Origin: an uncultured Bacilli bacterium
GTDB taxonomy: Bacteria; Bacillota_I; Bacilli_A; RF39; UBA660
Reading direction: 5' to 3'
NCBI GenBank assembly: GCA_934096235.1
Contig: CAKOLO010000002.1
Location: forward strand, 124,001-188,000
DNA length: 64,000 nucleotides
The translations under genes and the position numbers were made by a program. Under the pieces are notes generated by a model, which was given only the letters and a program-made list of their open reading frames with translations, ran no database searches and was not told the origin of the DNA. Positions 1-8,663 of the stretch are shown piece after piece; the first letter of the stretch is position 1, and each line of letters starts with the position of its first letter.

Positions 1-199
1 TAGTACCATTAATAAATATATCTCTTTTATCTTTAAAATATTGATAAATTATTCCAGTAGATACACCTGCATAATTAGCAATATCTATACAAGTAACATT
101 ATGATACCCTTTGTTGCACATTAATTCAAAACCCTTCTCAATTATCTTTTCTTTTTTAGCAATTGAAGTTTTTTTTATTGGTTCTCTAATTTCACTCAT
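1..199 (-). CDS. TetR-family transcriptional regulator (partial, 3' end outside window)
   Basis: Only the first 66 codons are visible; the rest runs off the left edge. They form the N-terminal DNA-binding domain of a TetR repressor: a first helix around residues 14-31, then the helix-turn-helix with the typical motif IANYAGVSTGIIYQYF near residues 44-59. The start at 199 follows a GGATGTGA ribosome site. The gene lies 27 bp after the ABC permease stop on the same strand, so it is probably the last gene of that exporter operon and represses it. The candidate operator is the inverted repeat at 3320-3339. The ligand cannot be told from this domain. Confidence 0.85.
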   Translation of the reverse strand, partial: MSEIREPIKKTSIAKKEKIIEKGFELMCNKGYHNVTCIDIANYAGVSTGIIYQYFKDKRDIFINGT

Positions 200-226
200 A
201 ATATCACATCCATAAATATTATAACA

Positions 227-2593
227 CTATTCGTTACCTTTTAAACTACTTACCATATCTATATTATTTACTTTTCTTGCTAAGAACTTTGACACTAAAA
301 ATGAAACAATAAATGTTCCGATAGCTGCAACTATATATGTTAATGGTTCAATATGTGCTTGGAAATCATAATGTTCTTCGATTGCTTCTTTAAATAACCA
401 ATCAACTAAAGCATATCCAAATGGAAGACCTAATATAATAGATATTATTGCTATCCAGTTATTTTGCATAACGAATATTTTTTTTATCTTTTTATCACTA
501 AATCCAAGTACTTTAAGTGTTGAAAATTGATATTGTTTTTCAGTATAAGATAAGATACCTAAATTATAAATTATAACTGAACCTAGTACTACGGCAATTC
601 CTATTATTAATATAATCATTGTTTTCATAGTATTAAGCATGTTACTCATACCTTTTTCAAGAGCAGTTTTATCTTGTATTAATTCTACATTTTTAATATT
701 TTTTACATTACTTAAATCTTTATTTGTATAAACTGTATTTGGTTCATATTTAATATTTAATTTATCTAAATATTTTTTATTTATTGTTATTATTTGATTT
801 TGAGGATCTTTGTTAAATCCAACTATTTTAGATTCATAATAATTGCTGCTTCCATATATGTGCCATTTTATAGTATCACCTAACTCAAGATTATATTTTT
901 CAGCTAATTTGTATGTTACATATATTCCATCAGTATTATCTATTTTTATAAATTTATTTTTATTATCAACAAATCTTACATGGTCATTAGAATTATCTAC
1001 AAATATAGTGCTTGCTATTTTATCATCGTTATTTATAAATTCTATTCCTAAACTTTGTGAAGTATTGTTGCCATATTTATCAGTTATCTCTTTTAATTCA
1101 TCTTTGTTTACACTATTAAGTGACAACTTGTAATTGAAATTGTAAAGATCTGTAAATTGAATTTTAACAAAATAATTAAGGCTATCTAACATACCAAATG
1201 CTGTTACAATTAACATACAACAACCTGTTACTCCAACTATTCCCATAACTGTTCTCATTTTATTTCTTAGAATATCTCTAATATTCCATTTAGATTGAAA
1301 ACTCATATGTTTGAATATACCTTTTGTTGTTATATTAAGTGAATTCTTTTCAATATTTGGAAGTTTACTTCTTAGTGTTTCAGCAGCATTTTCTTTTAGT
1401 ATATTCTTGCAGGTTAAATATGTTATAAATGAAGTAATTACTACAACTAAAAGTGAAACTAATATATCTTGCATGTCTATAATTGGTTTACCATTTGGCA
1501 TTTCGAAGAATGACATTTCAAGTCCTATAAATGTTTTACCTATAAAGAAGTATCCTGCTAGTACTCCACAAAGTGCTGCGATTAATGAAATAAATAGTCC
1601 ATAACTTACATAGTGCATTATAATTTTTGAATCTTTAAATCCTAGTGCTTTTAATGTACCTATTTGTATTCTTTGCTTATTTACTACTCTTGTCATTGTT
1701 GTTATAACTGACAATATTGCGATAAGTAAGAATAATCCTGAAAATACTCCTACATAAGTTTTGCCTTCATCTATTTCTCCTTGATAAGTTAAATATGATG
1801 CAGTATCTTCTATATTAATAACAGCTAGTGCATTATCAATGTTATTTTCTATATCACTTTTTACTTTACTTACATTTGACTTTTCATTTACATCTACCAT
1901 TACATAGTTAAATACTAAATAATCTTTATAATTAAAATCTTTTACATATTGGTCAAAGACTTTTGAATTAGTAATACCCATTTCTTTCATTACTTTTTCT
2001 TTTATATAGTTTTTTGGCATTTCATTAATAGAAACATATGCGAAACCTAAGTCTTCTCTATTTGGATAAAGTTCTGATTCATCTTTAACGTCATAAATAT
2101 GATCTGGTGTCATTATAAGTCCAAGTACTTTTTCTTTAATAGTAAATGTGTCATATTTAATAGTTATTTCATCATTAACTTTAATGTTGTTTTTTTCTGC
2201 ATAATATGAGTCAAGCCATACACCACTTTTATTTATATTAAATTCTTCTCCAGCAACGATATAAAACTTTGAAATATTATTTGATTCAATGAAATTTAAT
2301 AATAAAGTTTTATCATTATCTGTAGTTGCTGTTATACTTAATTTTCTTTCAGCATCATTTACATTTTTTAATTCTTTTATTTTCTTTAAATCATTTTTTG
2401 TGAAGTTTTCACCAATGACATTTAAATCTTGTAGATTATTTTCACTATAGAAATTATCTGAAGCTGTTTGCATACCATCCATATATGCTTCTATACCTAC
2501 ATATGCCATTACTCCGATTAAAACCATTAAAAAGATTGTAAAGAATTGTGATAAATTTAATTTTATATCACGAAGCATCTTTCTTTTTAGCAT
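227..2593 (-). CDS. ABC transporter permease, FtsX/MacB-like, 788 aa
   Basis: Large permease with duplicated FtsX architecture: one membrane segment near the N-terminus, a long extracytoplasmic region, three helices around residues 280-400, a cytoplasmic linker, a further membrane helix, a second extracytoplasmic domain and a terminal three-helix FtsX module ending about residue 785. With the ATPase encoded upstream it should form a MacB/LolCDE-type machine that moves lipid-like molecules or peptides out of the membrane, or gives antimicrobial resistance. The substrate is unknown. I prefer the ATG at 2593, directly after the ATPase stop; an ATG at 2611 inside the ATPase gene is possible and would overlap it by 17 bp. 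A TetR gene follows. Confidence 0.88.
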   Translation of the reverse strand: MLKRKMLRDIKLNLSQFFTIFLMVLIGVMAYVGIEAYMDGMQTASDNFYSENNLQDLNVIGENFTKNDLKKIKELKNVNDAERKLSITATTDNDKTLLLNFIESNNISKFYIVAGEEFNINKSGVWLDSYYAEKNNIKVNDEITIKYDTFTIKEKVLGLIMTPDHIYDVKDESELYPNREDLGFAYVSINEMPKNYIKEKVMKEMGITNSKVFDQYVKDFNYKDYLVFNYVMVDVNEKSNVSKVKSDIENNIDNALAVINIEDTASYLTYQGEIDEGKTYVGVFSGLFLLIAILSVITTMTRVVNKQRIQIGTLKALGFKDSKIIMHYVSYGLFISLIAALCGVLAGYFFIGKTFIGLEMSFFEMPNGKPIIDMQDILVSLLVVVITSFITYLTCKNILKENAAETLRSKLPNIEKNSLNITTKGIFKHMSFQSKWNIRDILRNKMRTVMGIVGVTGCCMLIVTAFGMLDSLNYFVKIQFTDLYNFNYKLSLNSVNKDELKEITDKYGNNTSQSLGIEFINNDDKIASTIFVDNSNDHVRFVDNKNKFIKIDNTDGIYVTYKLAEKYNLELGDTIKWHIYGSSNYYESKIVGFNKDPQNQIITINKKYLDKLNIKYEPNTVYTNKDLSNVKNIKNVELIQDKTALEKGMSNMLNTMKTMIILIIGIAVVLGSVIIYNLGILSYTEKQYQFSTLKVLGFSDKKIKKIFVMQNNWIAIISIILGLPFGYALVDWLFKEAIEEHYDFQAHIEPLTYIVAAIGTFIVSFLVSKFLARKVNNIDMVSSLKGNE

Positions 2594-2594
2594 A

Positions 2595-3305
2595 TTACCA
2601 AGCAACCTCATCTATATTTTTTGGATGTTTATTATTTTCAATATTATCTATTTTACCGTTTTTAATTCTAATAATTTTGTCTGCGATTTCTGAGATTAGT
2701 GAATTATGTGTAACTATAATGACTGTATTTTCGCCATTTTCTTTTTCACATTGTTTCTTTAGGAGTTTTAAAACTTCAACTCCAGTCTTTGAGTCTAATG
2801 CTCCTGTTGGCTCATCACAAAGTAAAATTTTTGGATTTTTTGCGATGGCTCTTGCGATAGATACTCTTTGTTGTTCTCCACCGCTTAATTGATTTGGAAA
2901 TTTATTCATATGATTTTTAAGGCCAACACTTTCTAGTATTTCTTTACTATTTTTTGGATTCTTAACTATATCTTTTACTATATCTACATTTTCTAATACT
3001 GTAAGTGTTGGTAAAACATTATAGAATTGGAATATAAATCCTACATTTTTTGCTCTATAAGTAGTTAGTTCATTCTTGTCATACTTTTCTATATTTTCAT
3101 TATCTACTACAATACTTCCGCTTGTTGCTGTATCCATACCACCAAGTAAGTTTAATAATGTACTTTTACCAGCACCACTTGGTCCTAAAATACAAACAAA
3201 TTCTCCTTTCTTAATATCAAAACTTATACCATCTAAGGCATTAAAATTCTTAGTTCCAACTTTATATGTTTTAACTAAGTTTTTTACACTAATAAATTCT
3301 TTCAT
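2595..3305 (-). CDS. ABC transporter ATP-binding protein, MacB/LolD type
   Basis: 236-residue ATPase of the MacB/LolD/FtsE class. The Walker A motif GPSGAGKST lies near residues 41-49, the signature LSGGEQQR near 140, Walker B LLCDEP just after, and the switch His in VTHN near 200. It is the first gene of an operon with the FtsX-like permease and a TetR regulator. A TTGACA/TATAAT promoter (spacer 16) and a 20-bp inverted repeat lie directly upstream, between the promoter and the start codon. Family assignment is firm; the exported substrate is not visible. Confidence 0.93.
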   Translation of the reverse strand: MKEFISVKNLVKTYKVGTKNFNALDGISFDIKKGEFVCILGPSGAGKSTLLNLLGGMDTATSGSIVVDNENIEKYDKNELTTYRAKNVGFIFQFYNVLPTLTVLENVDIVKDIVKNPKNSKEILESVGLKNHMNKFPNQLSGGEQQRVSIARAIAKNPKILLCDEPTGALDSKTGVEVLKLLKKQCEKENGENTVIIVTHNSLISEIADKIIRIKNGKIDNIENNKHPKNIDEVAW

Positions 3306-3319
3306 AACATTCCTTTCTT

Positions 3320-3369
3320 ATGTGAAACATATTTCACATTAATTATATTATACTTTAAAAAAATGTCAA
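3320..3369 (-). promoter_or_regulatory. Promoter plus TetR-type operator palindrome of the ABC operon
   Basis: On the minus strand a perfect -35 TTGACA (3364-3369) and -10 TATAAT (3342-3347) are separated by 16 bp. Immediately downstream, at 3320-3339, is the inverted repeat ATGTGAAA-CATA-TTTCACAT with perfect 8-bp arms. It overlaps the expected transcription start, which is where a repressor would block RNA polymerase. The operon's own TetR gene (start 199) is the natural candidate to bind it. The match is seen; binding is inferred. Confidence 0.75.
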
Positions 3370-3370
3370 T

Positions 3371-3400
3371 AAAAAAGACTAAATATTTTACTATTTAGTC
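3371..3400 (-). terminator. Intrinsic terminator overlapping a stop codon
   Basis: GACTAAATA / TATTTAGTC stem (3377-3400) with six T on the minus strand. It terminates the 153-aa gene, whose stop lies inside the hairpin. Confidence 0.85.
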
Positions 3401-3852
3401 ACATTTGATGCGAAACGCATTTTATAACATAAGCTTAAAGCATAGTCATAACAATTTAACTCTTCTTGTTGTTCTTTTCTTTTACCTACTGTATCTTCAA
3501 TAATTGTTTCATATGTTTTTACAGCTATTTCATCTTTTGATTCTTTTGCTGCATCTTTGTTATCTCTTGATATTTTTAATACTGTATCTGTTTCACTTAT
3601 TTTTAGTTTTAAACTTAATGCTTTTCTTTCTAAACATTTACTTAAGTCTTTTAGTTCCTCTTCTGTTGAAAAAGTAATTTTATTTAATATTTTTTCATAT
3701 AGGAAGTTTATTGAAGCGTTTAAGGTCACTAATTCTTTTTCTAAATCTCTAGCTACCCTTCTATTTGTTAAATATGCTTTTTTTAATAATCTTTCTACTC
3801 TAATTTTGTCTATAGATAAACTAACATATCTATCTAAAATTGATAATATCAT
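3391..3852 (-). CDS. Hypothetical helical protein, 153 aa
   Basis: Not recognised. The sequence is almost entirely charged alpha-helix with two long amphipathic stretches (about residues 15-60 and 60-135), consistent with a coiled-coil or helical bundle in the cytoplasm; there is no signal peptide or membrane segment. It has its own strong promoter: TTGACA (3896-3901) and TATAAT (3874-3879) with a 16-bp spacer, and a ribosome site AAGGGGG before the ATG at 3852. The -35 box overlaps the TGA stop of the upstream gene. The stop codon sits in a terminator hairpin, so the gene is a compact single transcription unit. Confidence 0.75.
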   Translation of the reverse strand: MILSILDRYVSLSIDKIRVERLLKKAYLTNRRVARDLEKELVTLNASINFLYEKILNKITFSTEEELKDLSKCLERKALSLKLKISETDTVLKISRDNKDAAKESKDEIAVKTYETIIEDTVGKRKEQQEELNCYDYALSLCYKMRFASNVTK

Positions 3853-3873
3853 AAATCCCCCTTGTGTGAGAAT

Positions 3874-3901
3874 ATTATAATCATTTTTTATATTTTGTCA
3901 A
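3874..3901 (-). promoter_or_regulatory. Sigma-A-type promoter of the 153-aa gene
   Basis: TTGACA at 3896-3901 and TATAAT at 3874-3879 on the minus strand, spacer 16. The -35 box contains the TGA stop codon of the upstream gene. Confidence 0.75.
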
Positions 3902-5652
3902 GTTAACTCTATTTTACTAAAGAGTTTAGAATTTTTTATAATTGGGTATATATTTATTATTTCATTTTTTAAATATTTTGCTTTTTTATTTATGTTTGGA
4001 TACTGTTTTAGTATGTTTTCATTCGTACAGAATTGTTCAAATATTCTAGCTCTATCTTCACTTGAATAAGTGTGGGAATATGAATCTATAAAATATATAT
4101 CTTCTTTACTTGATATAGTGTATTTATCATTTAATTCTTTTGTGTATGAGTTATTATATTTAAAATTTTTAGGATTTAATTCTTCCCATTTATTAAATGG
4201 CTCATTTTTTATTATTTTATTATTATACATATCCTGCATATTGTTTTCTATAGTATGCATGAGTTCATGACATAATGTTTTTTCGTATCCATCTAAATTT
4301 ATATTAAGTGCGATTATATACGTATTATTCATAACTAGTGAGTATGCGCTTGGATTTTTGGCTTGTGTATTTGTATTACTTGGAGCCACTAAGTCAGTAA
4401 AGTATATTTCTATACCATTATTATCATTTATATAGAATTTATCATAAAATTCTTTTTTAAAACTACTTAGTATTTCATATGTTTTATTTAGTCTATCATG
4501 TGTTAACTCATCGTTATAGTTAGGTAGTGCATAAAAATCATTAAAGTATCTTATTCCTTTATCATAAATATACATGTTAACATTAAGTTCTTCTTTTATT
4601 TTAGAAACTAACTCATAACTATCTATTTTATATTTATAATTATTATTACTAGTCATACTTTCACTTAATTTATTTTCTTTATAATTCCATACATATAAAT
4701 CATATGAAATACCATTAGTTACTACTATATAAGCTAAATCATTTAATATAAATAAAGATATAAATTCTTTGCTATTAAGATTTAATTTAATTTTATTAAC
4801 TATTTTATCGTTTTCTAAATCATATATTTTTAATTCTTTTATATCATTGTTAAATGTTATAATTTTTGTTCCATCATTATTTGTTTTTAGATTTTGTGTT
4901 TCTTTTTTTGAATTTAAATATAGAACTTTTTCTTTTTCATTTTTTATTGTTATCTTATTGTCATTATAATTATATAGTAAATATCCATTATTTATTGGTT
5001 CAATAATAGAATTATCTAAATAATCAGTAGTTTTCTTTTCTATATTGTAAATACAACTAATATTTAGTTCTACGTTTTTAAAGTAAATAAAAGAATTATC
5101 TTTATATATTATAGAAGTTGCTTTATTACAAGTTTTTAATACTTCATCATACAGTTTGTTATTAATATATATTTTATTATCTTTTACAAGTAATGTTTGT
5201 TCTTTATATTCTCCATATAAATCATAATTATCTGTATCATTTTCTAACTTATTTATAAGTTTTAAACTTTTATCAAATTTATAAATATTTGCATTATTAC
5301 TTGATATTATTTTTATATATCCATCTTTTATAATTAATGATGGCTTTTCTATATTTTTAGTATTAAAAGTTATTTCTTTTTCTATATTAGATAATTCTAA
5401 ATCGTATTTTATAAGTTTACATTCTTTTATATCTTTTTCTGATTCTTTTGATGATAAAACATAAATATAATTTTTATCTTCTGTCATAGATAATATTTTT
5501 TCATAATCATTTGTTATTTTATATTTATAAAGATTATTTTTTATCAAGTTATTTTTTGAGAGATTTATTTTTTTAGTAGTTATACAATAAATAATAGATA
5601 TTATAACTAATAAAAAAATAATTATAAAAATTATTTTTATTTTGTTTATCAT
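3898..5652 (-). CDS. Membrane-anchored putative zinc metallopeptidase, 584 aa
   Basis: An N-terminal hydrophobic segment (about residues 5-26) anchors or exports the protein. Residues 45-330 carry repeated strands that look like a beta-propeller, similar to extracellular sensor domains. The C-terminal third holds the zincin motif HELMH (near residue 459) in a helix after a strand, with a glutamate-rich segment SSEDRARIFEQF near 540 that may supply the third zinc ligand, as in gluzincins. I infer a cell-surface protease or inactive relative; the substrate is unknown and I cannot name the family. It ends with TGA, which shows that TGA is a stop in this genome. Confidence 0.72.
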   Translation of the reverse strand: MINKIKIIFIIIFLLVIISIIYCITTKKINLSKNNLIKNNLYKYKITNDYEKILSMTEDKNYIYVLSSKESEKDIKECKLIKYDLELSNIEKEITFNTKNIEKPSLIIKDGYIKIISSNNANIYKFDKSLKLINKLENDTDNYDLYGEYKEQTLLVKDNKIYINNKLYDEVLKTCNKATSIIYKDNSFIYFKNVELNISCIYNIEKKTTDYLDNSIIEPINNGYLLYNYNDNKITIKNEKEKVLYLNSKKETQNLKTNNDGTKIITFNNDIKELKIYDLENDKIVNKIKLNLNSKEFISLFILNDLAYIVVTNGISYDLYVWNYKENKLSESMTSNNNYKYKIDSYELVSKIKEELNVNMYIYDKGIRYFNDFYALPNYNDELTHDRLNKTYEILSSFKKEFYDKFYINDNNGIEIYFTDLVAPSNTNTQAKNPSAYSLVMNNTYIIALNINLDGYEKTLCHELMHTIENNMQDMYNNKIIKNEPFNKWEELNPKNFKYNNSYTKELNDKYTISSKEDIYFIDSYSHTYSSEDRARIFEQFCTNENILKQYPNINKKAKYLKNEIINIYPIIKNSKLFSKIELT

Positions 5653-5660
5653 TCTTCTCC

Positions 5661-6329
5661 TTAGAACTTATATGTTTTAGGTTCTTCTTTGAATGAATAG
5701 AATGTAGCAGTCACATTGTTAAGTGAAAGTTCTTCTACAATGTCATCTTTTTCATCATACATGCTTCTTAGTTCAGGGTATCTATCTAGCATATATTTTT
5801 TTACTTCATATCTTTCGTCTCTTATAGCTTCTGCGCTTATTCTAATCCATCTATCTTTATTATCATATGCACAAATTTCTATATTATGATTCTTTGATAT
5901 TTGTTTTGATACTTCTTTTGCTTTTGATGTTTGAATATATAATTTATTTTCGTATATGCCTATTGTTCCGAATGGTCTTACTTTTGGTTTGCCACCATCT
6001 ATAGTTGCGATAAAGTAATGTTTACAATTATATACAAAGTCACATACTTCATTTAATTTTCTTTCTAAGTCAGTTGTATCTTTTTCTTCTTCTACTTCTT
6101 CAAATCTATATTTTTGTTTTACATCTGGATACTTTTCATGATCTACTTCACTATTAAACATATCATATGGTCTTGCCCATGTAAGGTTGTCTCCATATAG
6201 TGCTTTATAAACTACTATTTTTTTAGGTTCTTCATCATTATTAGTCTCTGAATCTAACACTATATCAATTACTTCATACATTTTATTTTTAAAATGTTTA
6301 TATTTCTTTCCTATTTGTATTTTTCTCAC
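5661..6329 (-). CDS. DUF1653 domain fused to an FMN-binding split-barrel (PPOX-type) protein
   Basis: Two domains in one frame of 222 residues. Residues 1-60 match DUF1653, a small beta domain normally found alone (motifs GKKYKHFKNKMYEVI and VVYKALYGD). Residues 85-222 look like the pyridoxamine-phosphate-oxidase-like split barrel (FIATIDGGKPKVRPFG, then IEICAYD), a fold that binds FMN or similar cofactors and reduces small molecules. Two separate genes are more usual, so this is a fusion. It starts the group that continues into a TGA-ended zincin gene 9 bp downstream. The substrate is unknown. Confidence 0.8.
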   Translation of the reverse strand: MRKIQIGKKYKHFKNKMYEVIDIVLDSETNNDEEPKKIVVYKALYGDNLTWARPYDMFNSEVDHEKYPDVKQKYRFEEVEEEKDTTDLERKLNEVCDFVYNCKHYFIATIDGGKPKVRPFGTIGIYENKLYIQTSKAKEVSKQISKNHNIEICAYDNKDRWIRISAEAIRDERYEVKKYMLDRYPELRSMYDEKDDIVEELSLNNVTATFYSFKEEPKTYKF

Positions 6330-6339
6330 ATTGTCCTCC

Positions 6340-6840
6340 TTAAATTATTTGTAATACTTTTATTAATATATATAGAATTAATGAATATGTTATTATTCCA
6401 GTAGGAATAGATATTATAATATTCTTTTTATCGCTTAAACCTGTTTTCTTTAGGAATAGATTAGTTAGATTTACCATTAATATTAATAATGCAAATAGCA
6501 TGTTTATACCAGCTAATACTATGTATACTAATGGTTCTAAACCACTTTCGAATGATATTCTATTTGGGAAAAGTTCACTAAATAAGTTTGCAAGTAAGAA
6601 TCCAATTATGAATGACAAAACAATCCATAATACAGCAAGTAATATATCTTTTTTTATTATTTCTTTAGTATATTGAACTTTATATCTCTTTATATAATAA
6701 ATAATAAATATAGCAAGTTCTATTCCAAAGAATAAATAGTATCCAACATCTTCATTAATGTATGCATGGAATACAAAGAATAATAAATTCATTATTATAT
6801 TAATAATTACTGAGTAAATTGTTAGTTTTTTATAATTCAT
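6340..6840 (-). CDS. Integral membrane protein, 166 aa, unknown
   Basis: Not recognised. Five hydrophobic segments are visible (roughly residues 8-28, 34-48, 65-88, 103-126, 143-165), linked by short charged loops, so this is a small polytopic membrane protein. No catalytic motif is evident. It lies between a DUF4236 gene (8 bp upstream) and the DUF1653-flavin fusion gene (10 bp downstream) on the same strand, so the three are probably co-transcribed. Confidence 0.7.
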   Translation of the reverse strand: MNYKKLTIYSVIINIIMNLLFFVFHAYINEDVGYYLFFGIELAIFIIYYIKRYKVQYTKEIIKKDILLAVLWIVLSFIIGFLLANLFSELFPNRISFESGLEPLVYIVLAGINMLFALLILMVNLTNLFLKKTGLSDKKNIIISIPTGIITYSLILYILIKVLQII

Positions 6841-6848
6841 AATTTCAC

Positions 6849-7157
6849 CTACTTTATATTTTTAGTAAATGACTTAGCTATATCATCTACTACTTCATCA
6901 AATGTTTTATCTTTTATATTTTTATCATCCTTGGTTCTATTTTTGACTATATCTTTCGTTATGCTTGTATCTTCTTTAGTTTCAGTTTGATAAGAAAGAC
7001 CTGTACCTGGTAGTGTTAATGTTTTTCTTGTTTTTCCTTTAGCCGTCTTACCTATTCTAAATCCTTTAAATCCAAAACTATATCCTAATCCTGATTTACT
7101 TAGATTTAGTTTAAAACCATTTCCTAAGTTAAAACTTTTTCTAAATCTAAATCCCAT
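6849..7157 (-). CDS. DUF4236 domain protein, 102 aa
   Basis: The first 57 residues match DUF4236: MGFRFRKSFNLGNGFKLN, then SKSGLGYSFG and the glycine-rich KTLTLPGTGLSY. This domain occurs at the N-terminus of small bacterial and phage proteins of unknown function. The remainder is lysine/aspartate-rich and probably disordered. It is the first gene of a likely unit with the membrane protein at 6340 and the fusion gene at 5661. Function is unknown. Confidence 0.8.
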   Translation of the reverse strand: MGFRFRKSFNLGNGFKLNLSKSGLGYSFGFKGFRIGKTAKGKTRKTLTLPGTGLSYQTETKEDTSITKDIVKNRTKDDKNIKDKTFDEVVDDIAKSFTKNIK

Positions 7158-7195
7158 ATTTCACCCACTATATATATTAAATTATATCATATTAT

Positions 7196-7224
7196 TAAAA
7201 TAAAAGCCTCTTTTTTAAGAGGCT
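7196..7224 (-). terminator. Intrinsic terminator of mscL
   Basis: AGCCTCTT / AAGAGGCT stem (7205-7224) followed on the minus strand by a T-rich tail. It lies 5 bp beyond the mscL stop codon. Confidence 0.85.
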
Positions 7225-7229
7225 GATAA

Positions 7230-7673
7230 TTATTTTTGTTTCTTTAATAAATCTCTAATTTCTTCTAAAAGAATTACTTCGTCTGTTTTTTTAGGTTCTT
7301 CTTTCTTTTCTTCTTCTTTTGCTTTGTGTAAGAATTTGTTTATTACTTTTACTAAGATAAATATACAGAATGCTATAATTAGAAAGTTAATAATATTTTG
7401 AATAAATGTTCCATAATTAATTGATGCTTCTTTTACTTTTAAAGATAAACCTGTAAAGTCATAACCACCAATGATAACTCCAATAATTGGCATAATTATA
7501 TCATTGACTAATGATGAAACAATTGTACTGAAAGTGCCACCTATAACAACGCCGACAGCTAAGTCAATAACATTTCCTCTTTTAATAAATGTTTTAAATT
7601 CCTCAAATAATCCTTTAGATTTCTTTTCTAAAGATTTAATATTTTCTTTTTGATCTTTAATTTTATCTTTCAT
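7230..7673 (-). CDS. mscL: Large-conductance mechanosensitive channel MscL
   Basis: 147-residue MscL, a pressure-release channel of the cytoplasmic membrane that opens on hypo-osmotic shock. The core is clear: F-x-FIKRGNVIDLAVGVVIGG forms the start of TM1, followed by FSTIVSSLVNDIIMPIIG, and TM2 is FLIIAFCIFILVKVINKF. A charged cytoplasmic helix with a KEEEKKEEPKK run ends the protein. The N-terminal 25 residues before the core are longer than in most MscL and coiled-coil-like. I chose the ATG at 7673 because GGAAGTGAG just before it is the ribosome site; an upstream TTG would put that site inside the gene. Confidence 0.93.
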   Translation of the reverse strand: MKDKIKDQKENIKSLEKKSKGLFEEFKTFIKRGNVIDLAVGVVIGGTFSTIVSSLVNDIIMPIIGVIIGGYDFTGLSLKVKEASINYGTFIQNIINFLIIAFCIFILVKVINKFLHKAKEEEKKEEPKKTDEVILLEEIRDLLKKQK

Positions 7674-7726
7674 GCAACTCACTTCCAACAGTATTATAAC
7701 AAATAATATAAATTTCTTGAAGTTTT

Positions 7727-8578
7727 TTATAAAAATAATAATGATGTTCCTATAACAATAATGATAATACCAAGTATTTGTTTTTTATTAAGTTTTTCTT
7801 TTAAAAATATAGTTGATGTTACTATAGATACTACTAGACTTAGTTTTTCTATTGGGAAAACTATACTTGCTTCTCCAAGACTAAGAGATGTAAAATAGAA
7901 TAACCATGATAATGATGTGGATATACCTGATAATATAATAAACATATAATTTCTTTTATCAAGATTCTTTATATCTTTAAATTTATTTTTAAATAAATTT
8001 ATAATTGTTAATAATATTAAAACTATAATTGTTCTTAAAAATGTTGTTAAACAAGTATTAGTATTTTCTATACCTATTTTACTTATAACAGTTGTTGTAC
8101 TTGTAAAAATTGCTGTTAAAAAAGCATATAATATCCATTTATTATCTTTAGAATCTTTATCTTCTCTTTTTATTGTAAGAAGTGTACCTGTTAAAATAAA
8201 TATTATAGAAAGTACTTTAATAATTGTTATTTTCTCATGTAAGAATATTGATGATAATATTAGTGTTAAAATTATACTTGTTTTATCTATTGGTGTTACT
8301 TTACTTACCGTACCTAAATCTAATGCTTTAAAATAACAAATCCATAGTAGTGTATTAGATATACCTGATAAAACTAAAAATATAATTGTTTTCTTATCTA
8401 GTAAATATAAATCATTAAAATCATTTCTTAAAGTAACAACTATAAATAAAAATAAAGTAATAACAAGTGTTCTTACATATGTTGAAATTAATGAATTTTT
8501 TGAATTAATACCACTTTTTGCGAATACTGAAGTTAATCCTGAAAATAATGCTGCGAGTAGTGCATAAATTATATACAT
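7727..8578 (-). CDS. EamA/DMT-family transporter, 283 aa
   Basis: Ten predicted membrane helices in two homologous EamA halves (residues 1-138 and 147-283), the standard layout of drug/metabolite transporters. The halves share the pattern of a conserved proline-containing helix (KVTPIDKTSIILTLILSS and VFPIEKLSLVVSIVTST) followed by FLHEK/FLKEK. AGGAG lies 6 nt before the ATG. It is probably an exporter of a small metabolite; the substrate cannot be read from sequence. It is monocistronic and divergent from the MraZ-like gene. Confidence 0.88.
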   Translation of the reverse strand: MYIIYALLAALFSGLTSVFAKSGINSKNSLISTYVRTLVITLFLFIVVTLRNDFNDLYLLDKKTIIFLVLSGISNTLLWICYFKALDLGTVSKVTPIDKTSIILTLILSSIFLHEKITIIKVLSIIFILTGTLLTIKREDKDSKDNKWILYAFLTAIFTSTTTVISKIGIENTNTCLTTFLRTIIVLILLTIINLFKNKFKDIKNLDKRNYMFIILSGISTSLSWLFYFTSLSLGEASIVFPIEKLSLVVSIVTSTIFLKEKLNKKQILGIIIIVIGTSLLFL

Positions 8579-8610
8579 ATTGTTCTCCTAGTATTAGTGT
8601 TTACTATAAA

Positions 8611-8639
8611 TTGATTTTTAATTCAATTTGTGGTATAAT
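8611..8639 (+). promoter_or_regulatory. Promoter of the MraZ-like gene
   Basis: TTGATT (8611-8616) and TATAAT (8634-8639) with a 17-bp spacer, 24 bp before the ATG at 8664. Confidence 0.65.
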
Positions 8640-8663
8640 CTTGGTGTTTTTAAGGGGGATATT

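Noticed and set aside
843..1604. Open plus-strand frames antisense to the FtsX-like permease
   Set aside because: No ribosome sites, no recognisable domain, and complete overlap with a well-supported gene.
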